The position numbers and the translations under genes are program-made. Shown in pieces: positions 1 to 13,500 of a stretch of DNA of 64,000 nucleotides (position 1 is its first letter; each line of letters begins with the position of its first letter). The notes beneath the pieces were generated by a model that was not told the DNA's origin, ran no database searches, and saw only the letters and a program-made list of their open reading frames with translations. The stretch is from Hemibagrus wyckioides (lineage: Eukaryota; Chordata; Actinopteri; Siluriformes; Bagridae). The stretch covers positions 12,724,199-12,788,198 of the forward strand of contig NC_080713.1 of the NCBI RefSeq assembly GCF_019097595.1. The letters are read 5' to 3'.

Positions 1-254
1 ACATTAGCATTAGCATTAGCATCAACATTAGCATTAATGTTAGCATTAGAGTTAGCATTAGCATCAGCGTTAGCATTAATGTTAGCATTAGCATCAACGT
101 TAGCATTAGCGTTAGCATTAGCGTCAACATTAGCATTAATGTTAGCATTAGCATCAACATTAGCATTAATGTTAGCATTAGCATTAACCTTAGCATTAGC
201 ATTAGCGCTAGCATGAGAATTAACCTTATCATTAGCCTTAACATGAGCATTAAA
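1..254. repeat. TTAGCA hexamer minisatellite with higher-order pattern
   Basis: Tandem array built on TTAGCA with variants such as GCATCA, GTTAGC and GCATTAAT. The variants recur about every 30 bases (five hexamers), so a higher-order unit lies over the hexamer. The array decays after about 210 into GCGCTAGCATGAG-like variants and is cut by the window start, so its full length is unknown. It differs from the TTAGGG telomere unit at two positions. No coding potential. Confidence 0.85.
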
Positions 255-261
255 CATAGGG

Positions 262-485
262 TGCCAATACTTTTGTGATGTCAAAACTTTTGGAACCCTC
301 CACCATTTATAATGGAGGTCTATGGGAAAAAATTCCACTTTGAGCTTCCGTACCGGGAATACCGGAATTCCGATCGCTTATAAAAGTCATAGCACATCTT
401 TCCCGAACAAGCCGCACGATTTGACACCTCATTCGTGGGTCTACGACAAACAGTGCGGGACTAGTTAGTGGACAAAATTTGTACG
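262..485. repeat. Dispersed teleost repeat, unclassified
   Basis: A non-coding block containing short nested palindromes around 353-375 (CCGGGAATACCGGAATTCCG) and running directly into an (AAG)n/(AAT)n tail. It resembles sequences seen at high copy in fish introns, but I cannot name the family. The long open frame on the minus strand here is low complexity (poly-isoleucine from the AAT repeat) and is not a gene. Confidence 0.35.
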
Positions 486-502
486 GAAGAAGAAGAAGAA
501 TT

Positions 503-533
<31 letters not shown>

Positions 534-538
534 TAATA
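486..538. repeat. (AAG)n then (AAT)n microsatellite
   Basis: About five AAG units (486-500) followed by roughly eleven AAT/ATA units with one interruption (ACA). It may be the tail of the repeat to its left. Confidence 0.85.
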
Positions 539-571
539 CGTATGAGGAATAATAATAGTGATGCTTTGCAT

Positions 572-628
572 AGCAAGCACCACTAACTAGACGTACATTT
601 CCTGAAGAAAATGTGAGTGGTGCTTGCT
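572..628. repeat. Perfect 13-bp inverted repeat, 31-bp loop
   Basis: AGCAAGCACCACT at 572-584 is the exact reverse complement of AGTGGTGCTTGCT at 616-628. This may be a relic of a small foldback element or just a stem-loop. No flanking target duplication was found. Confidence 0.6.
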
Positions 629-1375
629 GTGGCAAAACTCGTCCCCGAGTTCATGGAGGTGAGTGGTCAGACATGTCGTGGCATCCACATTACTTTGATT
701 CCACTCATTTGTCCACTATTATCAAAAGTTTAGAAATGAAAAAAGTCTATGTACTGAATGTGCAAACATGTTGTGGTCTTGAATTAGAGAAGTATATAAT
801 CGCTCATTTGTTCTTTATTTGGATAAAGCTCATTTAATATATTTTTTTAAAGAATCATCTCAACATTTCAATTTACCATCTGTGAATAGACTTACACCTT
901 CTCTAAAGTTTACAAGAAACTACATGTTTCTCTTCTACATGTGCCACTTAACTAACATTTAATAAAGACAAAAATGCTATATGTGCCAATTTACCTGAAA
1001 GGTTTATTAATAAGAATAAGAAAAATGTGACAAATCATGTCCACCACACATTACAATAACATATCATAAAAAAGAAATATTAACAACATAACAAAACATT
1101 TAACATATTACAATAAAAAATATAAAATCATTACAAAAAATAATTACAATCACATTACAGTAACATTACAAGAACATACAAAATTACAACATTACATTAC
1201 AATTACATACTATAAGAACATAAAATGACAACAACATATTGCAATAACAACATACTGCAAGAAAATATTTCAAGAAAATATTACAACAACATTACATAAC
1301 ATAATGCATAACATACAATAACATTCTTAATACATAAATCATCAATACAATTTATAAACATATAGAAGTAAATCA
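629..1375. other. AT-rich gene-free DNA
   Basis: No convincing reading frame. From about 1040 to 1340 it is low-complexity DNA dominated by ACATTACAATA-like words. No element ends were recognised. Confidence 0.6.
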
Positions 1376-1817
1376 TCAACACAGATCTGGTCTGACAAAG
1401 CATCTCTGCCCTCTCGCTGCTGGATCTAATTCAGGCTGGATATCCTGGAGTACAGGAAGAAAAACAGATGTGATAAATGTTAGAGAATTAATTTTAATTC
1501 TTTACATTCTTCATGACTTAACTAATGCAAAAAAGGTCTGGACACATTTGTGATTTAAGAATCACTCATATTGAAAACTGAGCTTTCACATCAAAGATCA
1601 TGATTTTGAATAAACACAAATCATATGACAATGCACTGAACCACTAGACATTATTATCTATATATTCATACCGATAAAAACAACATTAATTCGAATACAC
1701 ACAAACACACAAAGATTTGCAAGTATTCTGGACTCTATTTACACCATCCATGCTTACCTGGATATTGTCTTCCTCATCAATTCTGCAGCACATTTGAGTC
1801 CTCACTGCCTCTTGCTC
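1376..1817 (-). pseudogene. Unrecognised two-exon segment, C-terminal end of a protein
   Basis: On the minus strand, an acceptor (CACCCACAG) precedes a 60-base exon at 1817-1758 ending at a strong donor (ATCCAG|GTAAGC). A pyrimidine-rich acceptor (CTTCCTGTACTCCAG) precedes a second exon at 1444-1376 ending in TGA. The two join in frame to give 42 residues, beginning EQEAVRTQMC and ending RCFVRPDLC. Possible further exons lie upstream at about 1975-2045 (donor after ACATTCGTACG) and 2110-2335 (acidic, Ser/Glu-rich, with a start codon near 2316). I do not recognise the family. A PIF/Harbinger-type transposase C-terminus is possible, but I see no motif that settles it. It lies downstream of the Helentron on the same strand. 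The clean splice sites argue for a real, perhaps ancient, gene structure. The short length keeps confidence low. Confidence 0.3.
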
Positions 1818-2372
1818 CTGTGGGTGTCAACCGGTCTTCAGGCCTTCTCACTTCAATTCACCAGGTTGCTGAAAACATCAAAATCAACACTCAGGAGATT
1901 TGACATTTACCTTAATATGTGATTATAATATATAGTGGAATAGTGATTGCAATGCAATGGTTAAACACATACCGTACGAATGTATCCTGAGGAGCCTTAT
2001 CCCATTTTGGAAAGACTGCTACTGTATCCAAAAATGTCCTTCAAAAGAGCACATTACATAAGGTTATAAAGTCAAAACAGATCAAAAATAAATATTCTAC
2101 TACAGTGTCTTCAGACCTCTCTCTTTACCTTGCTGTCTGTGAGTGTGTCACTGACTAACTGTCCCTGCTGCTCTCCCTACGTTCTTTGTCCTCTTTGAGT
2201 CTGCCACACTAATCTTCTGTGTCCTTTCTGCATCTGCTGCCCTCACTGTCTTCTGTGTCCTCTCTGAAGCTCTCACTTTCATCCTCACTGTCTGTTTCTG
2301 TTGCTCTTGCCATCTCGTTCTAGCCCCACTGCCACTGTGCTCTGTGCCACCAAATCTACTGAAACATCACTG

Positions 2373-2990
2373 TTACAAAATACAGTATACCGGATTGTGG
2401 TAACTGTGATAGCTTTGCAACACACCCGATTGAAGGCAGACACCTGGATTTGAAATATAGATGTGATCCAGGAGTGTGTGCTTTTCTGTCGTCGCTGTTA
2501 TCAGTTGTGTGTATCCTGTGGACTGAAACATCTCCTGTAAAGGTTTTTTGCCGGTGCATAGGAGGTCTTCATTAAAGTCTCCACAGACGATGACAGGATG
2601 GTCTTACAAGGTTCAGATAATCCAGCATACTCTTCAGGTTTGTCAGGAAATCTCCAACACTGTACTGTGGTGGTCTGTACACAGCAGCAATTGTCGCTTT
2701 CATTGGAGAATCTACTTTGATGATGACAAACTCCAGATCGGTCACATTTTGTATGAATTGCCTGGACTGAGCTTGAATGTGTTCCTTGCAATAGATTGCA
2801 ACTCCTCCTCCATTCTTCTTTCCAATTTCTTAATGCGTAGAGTATGAAACATGTCTGTTGCGCATAAACATGTTGTATCCTTCCAGTTGGAGATTCGGCG
2901 AAGCACATGATCCAGTCAGGTGAGTTTCAGTGAGACAAAGAATATCCGCATGCTGCAGCTCATGGTGGCATCTGATATCCTCGATGTGGG
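2373..2990 (-). pseudogene. Helentron C-terminal apurinic-like endonuclease
   Basis: The domain starts inside the helicase frame with the block ILCLTETHL and continues, after a one-base frame change near 2830, with GGGVAIYCKEH, FVIIKVDSP and AAVYRPPQYSVGDF. A second shift near 2600 leads to VIVCGDFNEDLL, LLDHIYIS and SYHNPVYCIL, followed by TAA at 2373-2375. GDFN and the late SYH block are the hallmark Asp/Asn and His positions of EEP-fold (exonuclease III-like) endonucleases. The same fold occurs in LINEs, but here it is fused behind the Pif1 helicase, which is the Helentron arrangement. Two frameshifts make it inactive. Confidence 0.8.
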
Positions 2991-4758
2991 ATGCTAGTCC
3001 TTCTGTGTTGTGATGAACGATTACAAGTGCATGGACCAGGCTAGTCTCCTTTACACGCTGCAGAAGTGGCATGATTCCTTCAAGTGGTGCTCTTTTCATG
3101 TTTTGCAAAGCGGCTGTGATTTCAGGATCAGCATATATCTTGTTTTCGACAAAGTCTGTGATGTGTAATCCCTGTAGTGAAGTCGTTCTGCTGAGGGCAA
3201 CGTAGGCCATTCCTGGCTCGAAAATCTTCTTCAGTGATACAACTGCAGTCTGCATCGTCATGCCTTGAAGTTTGTGAGCTGTGCAGGCATAGGCTAGCTT
3301 AATGGGGAACTGTCGGCGAACCACTCCTTTTCTCAAATTCTCTTCAGATCTCTCAATGTAAACAAAGATGTCTTCTTCACCTTGCACCTTTTTCTGATGT
3401 TTCTGACCTGCACTTGGATTGTTGAGCTGAAGCCCTAGCATTTGTACTGTGGCGATTCCATCTTTCTTCTTGGTGACTATGTTTGCGATCTTTCCGAAAC
3501 ACCCATTGACAAGTCCATCTTCTACATCCAAATTCCTCGTCACCATTACATGAACTCCCACTGCAACTTGAATAGCGTCAAGTAAATCGTCCTTTTTTCC
3601 AGTGACTGGTTTGGTTTGTCTCATCATCTGTCCTGTTTTTGGGTCTTTCCTGTAGTCTTTGGCATCAATGGTAACGATGTCAGTGTGAAGGGCCTGTATC
3701 GTTTCAGTATTGTGCTTCTGAACTTCTTTGTTGGTGGCAAATATGTGCAGAGCATCACAAGGGCAGTGTTCGTCATTCTTCACAGCCTGGAGTAACAAAG
3801 CTCTATCATCTTCTCCGAGAGTCTCAGTCTTCTGCTTCACTCTGAACCTGTTCAAAAGTTCGGCAAAAACAAGGTCTTCTTTCTGGCGCATAATCTCTGT
3901 GAGGGTAATCATTTCAAAATTGTCCTTCCAGAAGTCCAGCACATCCACTTCATACACACAGAGTGGTTTGGCTTTTCCAAGAGGTGGCAGTTGGTAAAAG
4001 TCTCCTACAGCTAGACAAGAGATTCCTCCAAAAGGTTTCTTGCTGCCTCTGATCTGTTGAAATCTCCAGTTTATGTAAGCAAACAAGTCCTTTGAAATCA
4101 TGGATATTTCATCAATGATGAGTATCTCCACATTGTGTAATACAACTCGTATTTCATCTAGGGCGTTCCCACGTCCTTGATATGGTGGTTTCAGGTTCCT
4201 TGGCAGTTTTAAAAGGGAATGCAACGTTTTCCCAGAAATGTTGAAAGCTGCAGTTCCAGTGAATGCACTCAGCATCACCGTAGGCATGGAGAGATCCCCT
4301 TCCTCCCGGAGTCGAGGGAGCTGTCGTAGGATCTTGGTTGCTTCTGTGTATATGCACTTGATGACGTGCGATTTTCCACAACCAGCACCACCTGACACAA
4401 AGTAGAAAAACTGTTCTGGATTATGACCCCACACACGCCTCTGGCACCACTGGCATACAGTGTAAAATATGGCTGCCTGCATCTCATTTAGACTCCTGAA
4501 TAACTTCCTCACAAATTCAATGCTCATCTGCGGTGCCTCCATTTGTGGTACAATACCATCTCTGTCTTCAAAAAGAATCCTGTATTCCGGGACATTGTCC
4601 TGTTCATTCTCGTCTTTGGGATCAACGTCTTCTTGTTCTGCAATGCACTCCATACGCTCAACTTCGATTTCAGGTGCAAAAGCTGTCAAAGCATTCTCAG
4701 GTGGTCCTTGCTGTTGCAACTGTTCCAATGCTTCATCCACTTCTTTGCTGTGTTTCAT
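2830..4758 (-). pseudogene. Helentron Pif1-like helicase
   Basis: The longest intact frame of the element (642 codons). Walker A is [10 protein letters not shown] at about residue 125, Walker B is [10 protein letters not shown] near 210, and there is a GDFYQLPPL motif near 250. [14 protein letters not shown] and [15 protein letters not shown] (motifs V and VI) lie near 490-530. This is a complete superfamily 1B Pif1-type helicase, expected to unwind donor DNA during transposition. The last about 70 residues enter an endonuclease domain ([11 protein letters not shown]) before the frame breaks near 2835. All visible helicase motifs are intact, unlike the Rep part. Confidence 0.88.
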
Positions 4759-4850
4759 ATTTCTGCTGGTGTGCTTTCACTATGGCATGTACAGGCATCA
4801 GGAAACCATGGTGTGTTGGAAGTTCCACAAGTGCACTTTTATAAAACTCC

Positions 4851-5291
4851 TCATACGTTGGATACTTCTGAGGTCTTAGCTGTGCATTGAAGCGATGTAT
4901 GACAAAGTTTCAGCAAACTTCCGTAAAACTTTTCGGGCTGCTTCTTCTCTGAAAACCGAGCATATCTGATAATGGCATCCTTACCGACAGTTCTCTTCTG
5001 AACAAATCCCATGTCACTGAGCAGTCGGTGAACGTTCTTTCCTTTAGTTTGCTGGCCATACACAACTCGGTATTTTGACACAAAGTCCGCGAGACACATC
5101 TTTTCAAACTCCACTGTTTCAGGCCTTGCTCTGTATTTGTCAATGATACTTGACATCCAGACATCCTCTGAATCGGGATCTTTGTTTCTCAGGACACTAA
5201 GGGGCAGACTCATCTTCAGGGCATCATCCGTTGGTATAAACACAACGCTTCGTGAACACTTCTTCATTGGTAAGCTGCAGGTTCGTGCCAC
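4851..5291 (-). pseudogene. Helentron linker between Rep and helicase
   Basis: A 146-codon stretch between the Rep tyrosine region and the helicase, in its own frame. It contains conserved-looking blocks (DVWMSSIIDKYRARP, LADFVSKYRVVYG), typical of the region joining Rep to helicase in fish Helentrons. No catalytic motif is seen. Frameshifts separate it from both neighbours. Confidence 0.55.
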
Positions 5292-5358
5292 AGACTCCTG
5301 GGCGCTTACTTACCTGTGTTTGGAGTATGCCTCCATTATGTGCTTCATTTCATCCTCC

Positions 5359-6538
5359 TCATTTGCATTTGTTTGGGCGAACACTCTTGATCACATTCTT
5401 CAGGAAATCATTCATTTCATGCTCTGGCTTGGAAATGTAGGACAGCATGTACATGATGCAGCTGTAGGAGTCGAGGATGAACTGAATGTCCATGTTAGTG
5501 TTCCATGCCCTCAGCAAATCTGGGTTGTATCCATTCACCCAAGCCTCCTTCGGATCACGCTTCAGCAAAATCATGTTTGATGCAGACAGTGCCTCGGTAT
5601 AATTGTCGTAATCATCTATGGACAAATTACATTTGGTCAGTAGATCTGACAAGTTGTCAAATGACACTTGGGGATCGTTCAGCAAATCCCACAATGGCTT
5701 GAGGTTCATCCTGGCTTTGTTCATTGCTTTTCGTACAGCATCCCGTCTTGACTTCCTTCTGTGCTTATGGTTTCGGTCTTTGTTCACATCATCATTTTCC
5801 TCTTCCTCAGGATGCTGGTGTTGTGGACGAGTGATTGTGGTCGTAGTCTTGGGTAGTTTAGGGAAGCCTTATCTACACATCACATTTCCTTTCTTGCACG
5901 ATTTCGAGTGCTTCATGCTGTGAAGTTGAACTTCACTGACAATTTTATGAAGCTTGGGATCTGCAGCAGAGTCTGGCAACTGGCAGGTCATGTAGCAGTC
6001 AATGAAGTCACACACATCCTTGTCAGAATTGTTTTCGAATTCGGGCGCACCCTTCACCCATGCCAGTAAATGAATACGTGGGCTTCCTCTGGCTTGAAAC
6101 TCAACTCGATAAAAGTAATCCTCGACTTCACCAATCGGCTGAGCAGGTGACAAAAGCAGGTGAGTCATTAGCGCATCCACTTGTTTCTCGAACATCCGCA
6201 TGACAGTGACAGGATTACTTCTGAGGATTTCACATTTTGTTGTCCAGTCAAGCTCTGAAAAGACTCTCAGAGAAAAGAATCTCTTCACCTTGCTGAGCCT
6301 TGATTGCAGTTATCACTTCAGGCCATCGCATTTCAGCTGCACTGAATGTACCAAAAAAGGTAGGTGTTCCTAACTGCCTGATCATGGCCTGTAGATCTCT
6401 CAGTGTCTTCTCCCAGTAAGACGGAGTTCCTCTCAATGGCTGCATGAACCTTGTGGCATCTCGGTTGTGGACCTCTCGGTTGAGGTCTCTCGACCTTGAG
6501 ATCATCCTGGAGCAGCTTGTTGGAGATTCTACGTCCAT
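5359..6538 (-). pseudogene. Helentron Rep (HUH nuclease) core, frameshifted
   Basis: Three overlapping or adjacent frames (6538-6248, 6288-5869, 5787-5359) carry the Helitron-like N domain and the Rep nuclease. The metal-binding HUH motif appears as [15 protein letters not shown] near 6090-6045; families normally have His-x-His here (SPHIH), so the first His is replaced by Arg (codon CGT). The tyrosine region is [13 protein letters not shown] near 5420. The Rep would cut single-stranded DNA and covalently hold the 5' end. The changed His, with the frameshifts, means this copy cannot encode an active nuclease. Confidence 0.75.
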
Positions 6539-6600
6539 CTCTTGTAAGAGACTTCCCTTTTCACAACTGGATAGACATGCTGTTTCTAGCCATGTGTGTT

Positions 6601-8355
6601 TCAGTCACAAACTGTGCGAAGAAAAGGTAACTCTGGTCTTTCGCAAAATGAGTATCCACGCAGAACAGTCTTGCATTGAAGTACATACTTGGTGATAACT
6701 TCGCGTGCCTCATCGATTGTATTCTGTCCAGTGGGGAACTGTACAGGGAATGCCATGGCTTCCAGTTTGGCTATCTTGAAAAATCCAACAGGCTTTTTCC
6801 CCTGAGCAGGTGCAATGCTGAAGATTCCCTCGCCGTATGATAAGACATCCTGTCCAATGTCAAGTGGCTGCATGCATGTGTCTAGAGTGAGGCCAGGTCT
6901 AAGTTCATCCTTTTCTTCTGTGCTGACATTATGGTAATGCTCTTCAGAAACTTCTTGTTTCTCCTCTGCACCATCTAGCTCATCATCAGGGGGGAATTCA
7001 AATGTGGCGGTGTCACTGATGTAGATGTCCTTGTATTCCGCATGCATTTCTCTCAGTTTCGCTAAAGCTGCTAGTACATTATGCATGTTCACAGTATGGA
7101 AGTGCTGGTATCCTTTGAAATTCACATGCCTTTTGAGCTTCACCTGCAGTAGCTGGGACTCACTACTGGGTCTTGGCAGGCAGTTGACAGTTTTCTCCAC
7201 TTCTGAGGGCACACACACACACACAACAGCACCATGCACTGCTTTTTGCTGGCCTTTGGGTAATGCCACTATTTTTGCAAATGGAACGATCTTGGCAATA
7301 AGCTGTCGTTCAAGCACATTTAACTCAAGTAATTCTGCAGGGATTGGAGACAATTCAAGTTTGTTTGACATTGCAACAGAAGGCATGGATCCTCTCTTAA
7401 GATGACTGTCACAAGTGTGGCAGATCCATTCTTGTTTTCTCTCTTCTGGAACTGCACAAGACACTGAGCAGGCATTGTCATGGGCATGAACATATTTCCC
7501 AATTAAGCAGGAGGCTGTAATATGCACACTTTTGATATAGCGTGTTTGACTGCACATCTTCACTTGATTTGGAAATAGAGTCCTGTGGCAGACTGTGCAG
7601 ATGTATGTTGGACCATGCCGAATTTGAGAATGAAATGCAGCTATGGCTGTTTGCATCAAGGTGCTGGACACAGACTGGTTTGTCGCATCATGACTTGGTG
7701 TCTCCTTGTTGCAAAGAGTGTATGGTTTGTATTTCCTCTTGATCCTTAATGCACATTGCAACTTATGAAGAATGCGGAATCCAGAATCGGTGAGACACTT
7801 CTGTTTCTTCTGGAGAGTACAAAGAAGAATGTGGTGTGACCTAAACTCTGAATCACTTTCATATCTTCTGACCATGTACTCTTTCATTTTCTTCTGGAAA
7901 ACAGCATCCGTCTTGTATCTCCTGATCATGTAGTCCTTCATTTTCCCTTGGAAAAGAGCAGTGTGATACCTCCTGATCATGTAGTCCTTCATCTTTTTCT
8001 GAAAGAGAGCGTCAGTGTGATACCTCCTGACAATGTAGTCCTTCATTTTCTTCTGATAGAGAGCATCAGTGTGGTATCTCTTGGTCCTGTACGCTTTCTT
8101 CTTTGTGTGGAAGACAGCATCAGTGGTGTACCTCTTGGTCATGTACTCCTTCTTAGTCTGGAAGACAGCATCAGTGGTGTACCTCTTGGTCAAGTACTCT
8201 TTCTTCTTAGTCTGGAAGATAGCATCTGTGGTGTACCTCTTGGTCATGTACTCTCTTTTTTTGTTTCTGCTGAAAGGATCTTCGTTATACTTCTTTTTGT
8301 TGGCCTGTATTTTCCTCATTCGAAATTGCAAACTGGTGGCATATTTCTCTCTCAT
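6601..8355 (-). pseudogene. Helentron Rep-helicase, N-terminal part with repeats and Cys-rich domain
   Basis: A 584-codon open frame. Residues about 33-165 form eight tandem units of about 16 residues with the pattern KKxYMxKRYxTDAxFQ. Next comes a Cys-rich segment ([10 protein letters not shown] at about residue 252, [13 protein letters not shown] at about 315) followed by [20 protein letters not shown]. This resembles the Cys-rich domain commonly fused to Helitron replicases in animals (DUF6570-like; I could not run a profile). The C-terminal part contains [13 protein letters not shown], which leads into the Helitron-like N domain. The frame ends prematurely at 6601 and continues shifted in the next segment. 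Such proteins are expected to bind and nick the element's end during rolling-circle transposition. Confidence 0.75.
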
Positions 8356-8449
8356 TCTCTTCTTTTTTCTTCTCGGACTTTAATGTGGAGTTGTGTCCTG
8401 GGGTTCTGCCCATTGAATCAGTAGCAATTTTACGCATTTCCTTTTTTCT

Positions 8450-8692
8450 TCATTGCTTGCTTGTTTTAACTGCTTTGATCTCAGATTGGTTTTTGTCTTC
8501 TAAAAGATTTTCTTGAATTTTGACACCATCATTTGGTTTTGGCAGACATGAAGTTACTTCTGAAAGTGAATCACAAGCTGGCGATGAACATGGTTTCACA
8601 GGCTGTTCCTCCATTTCAAATGCAACAGGCATGAGTTCATAGTTGGTTTGATCAGGACGATTCTGAAAAATCTGAATCAGTCTGTTGGTCAT
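8450..8692 (-). pseudogene. Helentron N-terminal leader fragment
   Basis: Eighty codons rich in Glu, Lys and Ser, just upstream of the main Helentron frame and out of frame with it. No domain is visible. It is assigned to the element only because it lies on the same strand directly before the Lys/Tyr-rich repeats. The start at 8692 falls 8 bases from the LINE junction, so the true N-terminus may have been removed by that insertion. Confidence 0.4.
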
Positions 8693-8699
8693 TTCATTC

Positions 8700-11441
<2,742 letters not shown>

Positions 11442-12380
11442 AAGGTGAGGCTACATCAAGTCTCTGGGATACAGAGAGTGGATGAGTGATTTTCCATGCC
11501 ACAGTGTCAGTGAAGGTCACACTTTTTCAAAAATGTTACATGTCGATAACTGTCAACACCTGCAACATGAGTGACAGACTGTGACAAACTGGCTGCCATA
11601 AGAGGTCTGGAAGAAGTGGTTGGAGGGCCTGCCATACCTCTACAACCCTGGGCCTGAAATGACAATGGATGAGCTGTTGGTTCCATTCAGGGGAAAATTT
11701 TTATGCAAAAACTTCAAAAATAATTCACAAACTTGGCCAGCAGCTTCTGAAGAGAAAGATCACCATGGTTGGCATAATCAGAAAGAACAGGCCTGAGCTG
11801 CTCCCTGCACTACTTGCAACAAGGGGGACAGAGGCCTTCTCCTCAAAATTTGCCTTCGCCTCCACCACCATTCTTGTTTCTTTCTCCAAAGAAGAACAAG
11901 AATGTGGTCCTCCTAAGCACATTGCACAAAAAAGCAGAGATCAGTGATTGTGAGGACAAGAAGCCAGCTATCATTCTGGACTACAACCATAACAAAGGAG
12001 GTGTGGACAACATAGACAAGGAATTGGAACTTACAGCTGCAGCTGTGTGGTGGCCCTTGGTCATCTTTTATAACATCATTGATGTGTCCTCATACAATGC
12101 CTTTGTTATTTGGAGCCAGATTGACTGGATGCCTGTCAAGTGGAACAAGAGGAGGGTGTTCCTGGAGCAGCTGGGAAAGTTAATGTAACCCCTCAAATTC
12201 AAAGAAGAGAGTGTCTGCCTCAGACAGCAGCCTCTGCAGCACTTGGGAAAGCTGTTCAGTGTGATGAATCTTCTATTTTATTCTAAGGCTGCGGCCAGTG
12301 CAGGCAAGAGGAGGAGATGCCAATACTGTCCCCCCAAAAAGGACTGTAAAACATACATGATGTGCTCGACATGTTAAAAA
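11442..12380 (+). pseudogene. piggyBac-type transposase relic (PGBD4-like)
   Basis: The segment opens with GEATSSLWDTESG at 11443. It continues through DKLAAIR (about 11583), a MDELLVPFRG block (11666), KRKITMVGIIRKNRPE (11755) and NKGGVDNIDKE (11990). It ends with a Cys-rich tail RRRCQYCPPKKDCKTYMMC (about 12313-12370). The KGGVDxxD motif carries a conserved catalytic-domain Asp of piggyBac transposases, and the Cys-rich end is the typical C-terminal zinc-binding domain. Several frameshifts and stops break it. Everything before the GEATSSLWD block is missing, and the LINE 3' end sits exactly at that edge. The host element would have cut and pasted at TTAA. Confidence 0.82.
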
Positions 12381-12948
12381 AGTATAACTGCAAAGTCCAT
12401 GCTTATACACTGTCCTACTTTCCCACGTATGCTAATTAGGACATATGTGTTGCCAAGAGGTTGGTAGATATTGTAGTTGTATTTGTAATCAAGTTGTTGT
12501 TATTATAGTTACTGTTTGCATGCTTGGTTCCCTTCAATAAAATGCATTCACAAATCCTTTCTGCTGCTGGAACTTTTATGAATACTGTCTTGCTAAAAAC
12601 CTTTTACACCTATTCAGGTACCTTTATTAGTAGAAAAAATAAATATTTACTTTAGTAAAAAATGAGTGGTGGCCACTGATTAAATATTGGTAAAATACTG
12701 CACACTGAGGAGGGAAAACCTAGACATTCACAGAGTTAGTGAGCAATAAAGAAGTTATTTCTTCATGCACAATAGGAGGATTGAAATTAAATTAAGCTGC
12801 TTTACTTTAGAGGTTAAGTGAAGGTGGGTCATTTTTGACCTTTAGAAAAACGGGAGTATACAGAATTCTACGACTACACAAGGGTCAACAAAAACATGGA
12901 TTAAACTAATCGAGTATGTAGTATTAAATGAAGCTTCTCTATCTGGCT
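12381..12948. other. piggyBac 3' flank, gene-free
   Basis: Contains an AATAAA at about 12536 that could be the piggyBac polyadenylation signal. A 14-bp palindrome GGTCATTTTTGACC at about 12827-12840 resembles the ends of fish piggyBac-type MITEs. No TTAA target duplication could be confirmed. Confidence 0.45.
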
Positions 12949-12949
12949 G

Positions 12950-13022
<73 letters not shown>

Positions 13023-13040
13023 CATACATACATACATACA
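12949..13040. repeat. (TA)n / (CATA)n microsatellite
   Basis: About 65 bases of uninterrupted TA followed by six CATA units, directly left of a Tc1-type MITE. Open frames on both strands here (Tyr/Ile runs) are artefacts. Confidence 0.95.
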
Positions 13041-13042
13041 TA

Positions 13043-13500
13043 TACACTACCAGTCAAGATTGGACACAGCTTCTAATTCCATGGTCTTTCCTGATGTCTA
13101 TTTCTTTCTACATTGTAAAACAATGCTGAAGGCGGCTGAAATACACAACGTCCTTTGAACAGTTGATATTCAGATATGTCTGCTACTTATGCTCTGTAAA
13201 GCCTTCATAACGGCTCTAATCTGAGGTGCTGTTAATTGGTGGTTTCATCATGGTGCTTGATGGGTTTTGCAAATGCACTTGACAATACTGTTCTTGCAAG
13301 AACTATTCCAGAACACCTGACATTCGTGTCTTAAAATAACAACTGGCTATTGTTTTTTGTCATTACATATGGATTACTTAAGTCCATGTGTGTTATTTCA
13401 TAGTTTTGAAATCTCCAATATTATTCTAGAATGTAGAAAATAAATCCCTAAACAAAAAACACTGAATTAAAAGGTGTCCAAACTTTTGACTGGTAGTGTA
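13043..13500. mobile_element. Tc1/mariner-type MITE with TA target duplication
   Basis: Left end TACACTACCAGTCAAGATTG and right end CAAACTTTTGACTGGTAGTG-TA are inverted copies, the left carrying a small internal change. TA flanks both ends. The interior (about 450 bases) has no transposase frame. This is a widespread fish non-autonomous family mobilised by Tc1-like transposases. Confidence 0.85.

Larger units (their letters stand above)
2373..8699 (-). mobile_element. Helentron (Helitron-like rolling-circle transposon), decayed
   Basis: Reading the minus strand from 8699 to 2373 gives, in order: a Cys-rich N-terminal region, a Helitron-like N domain with the Rep (HUH) nuclease, a Pif1-type helicase, and an apurinic-like endonuclease. 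The fused C-terminal endonuclease separates Helentrons from canonical Helitrons, and such elements are known from fish. The pieces lie in several frames, so at least five frameshifts or stops have accumulated. The 5' side is cut at about 8699, where a 5'-truncated LINE begins. The 3' end was not located: no clear hairpin or asymmetric terminal repeat was found downstream of the stop at 2373-2375. Confidence 0.88.

Noticed and set aside
2373..2990. Host AP endonuclease or LINE endonuclease
   Set aside because: It is fused behind a Pif1 helicase on the same strand with no reverse transcriptase after it, which is the Helentron arrangement.
7200..7222. Repeat-based slippage site with regulatory meaning in the Helentron
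   Set aside because: A short (CA)n that encodes Val/Cys runs in the element frame; nothing suggests programmed frameshifting.
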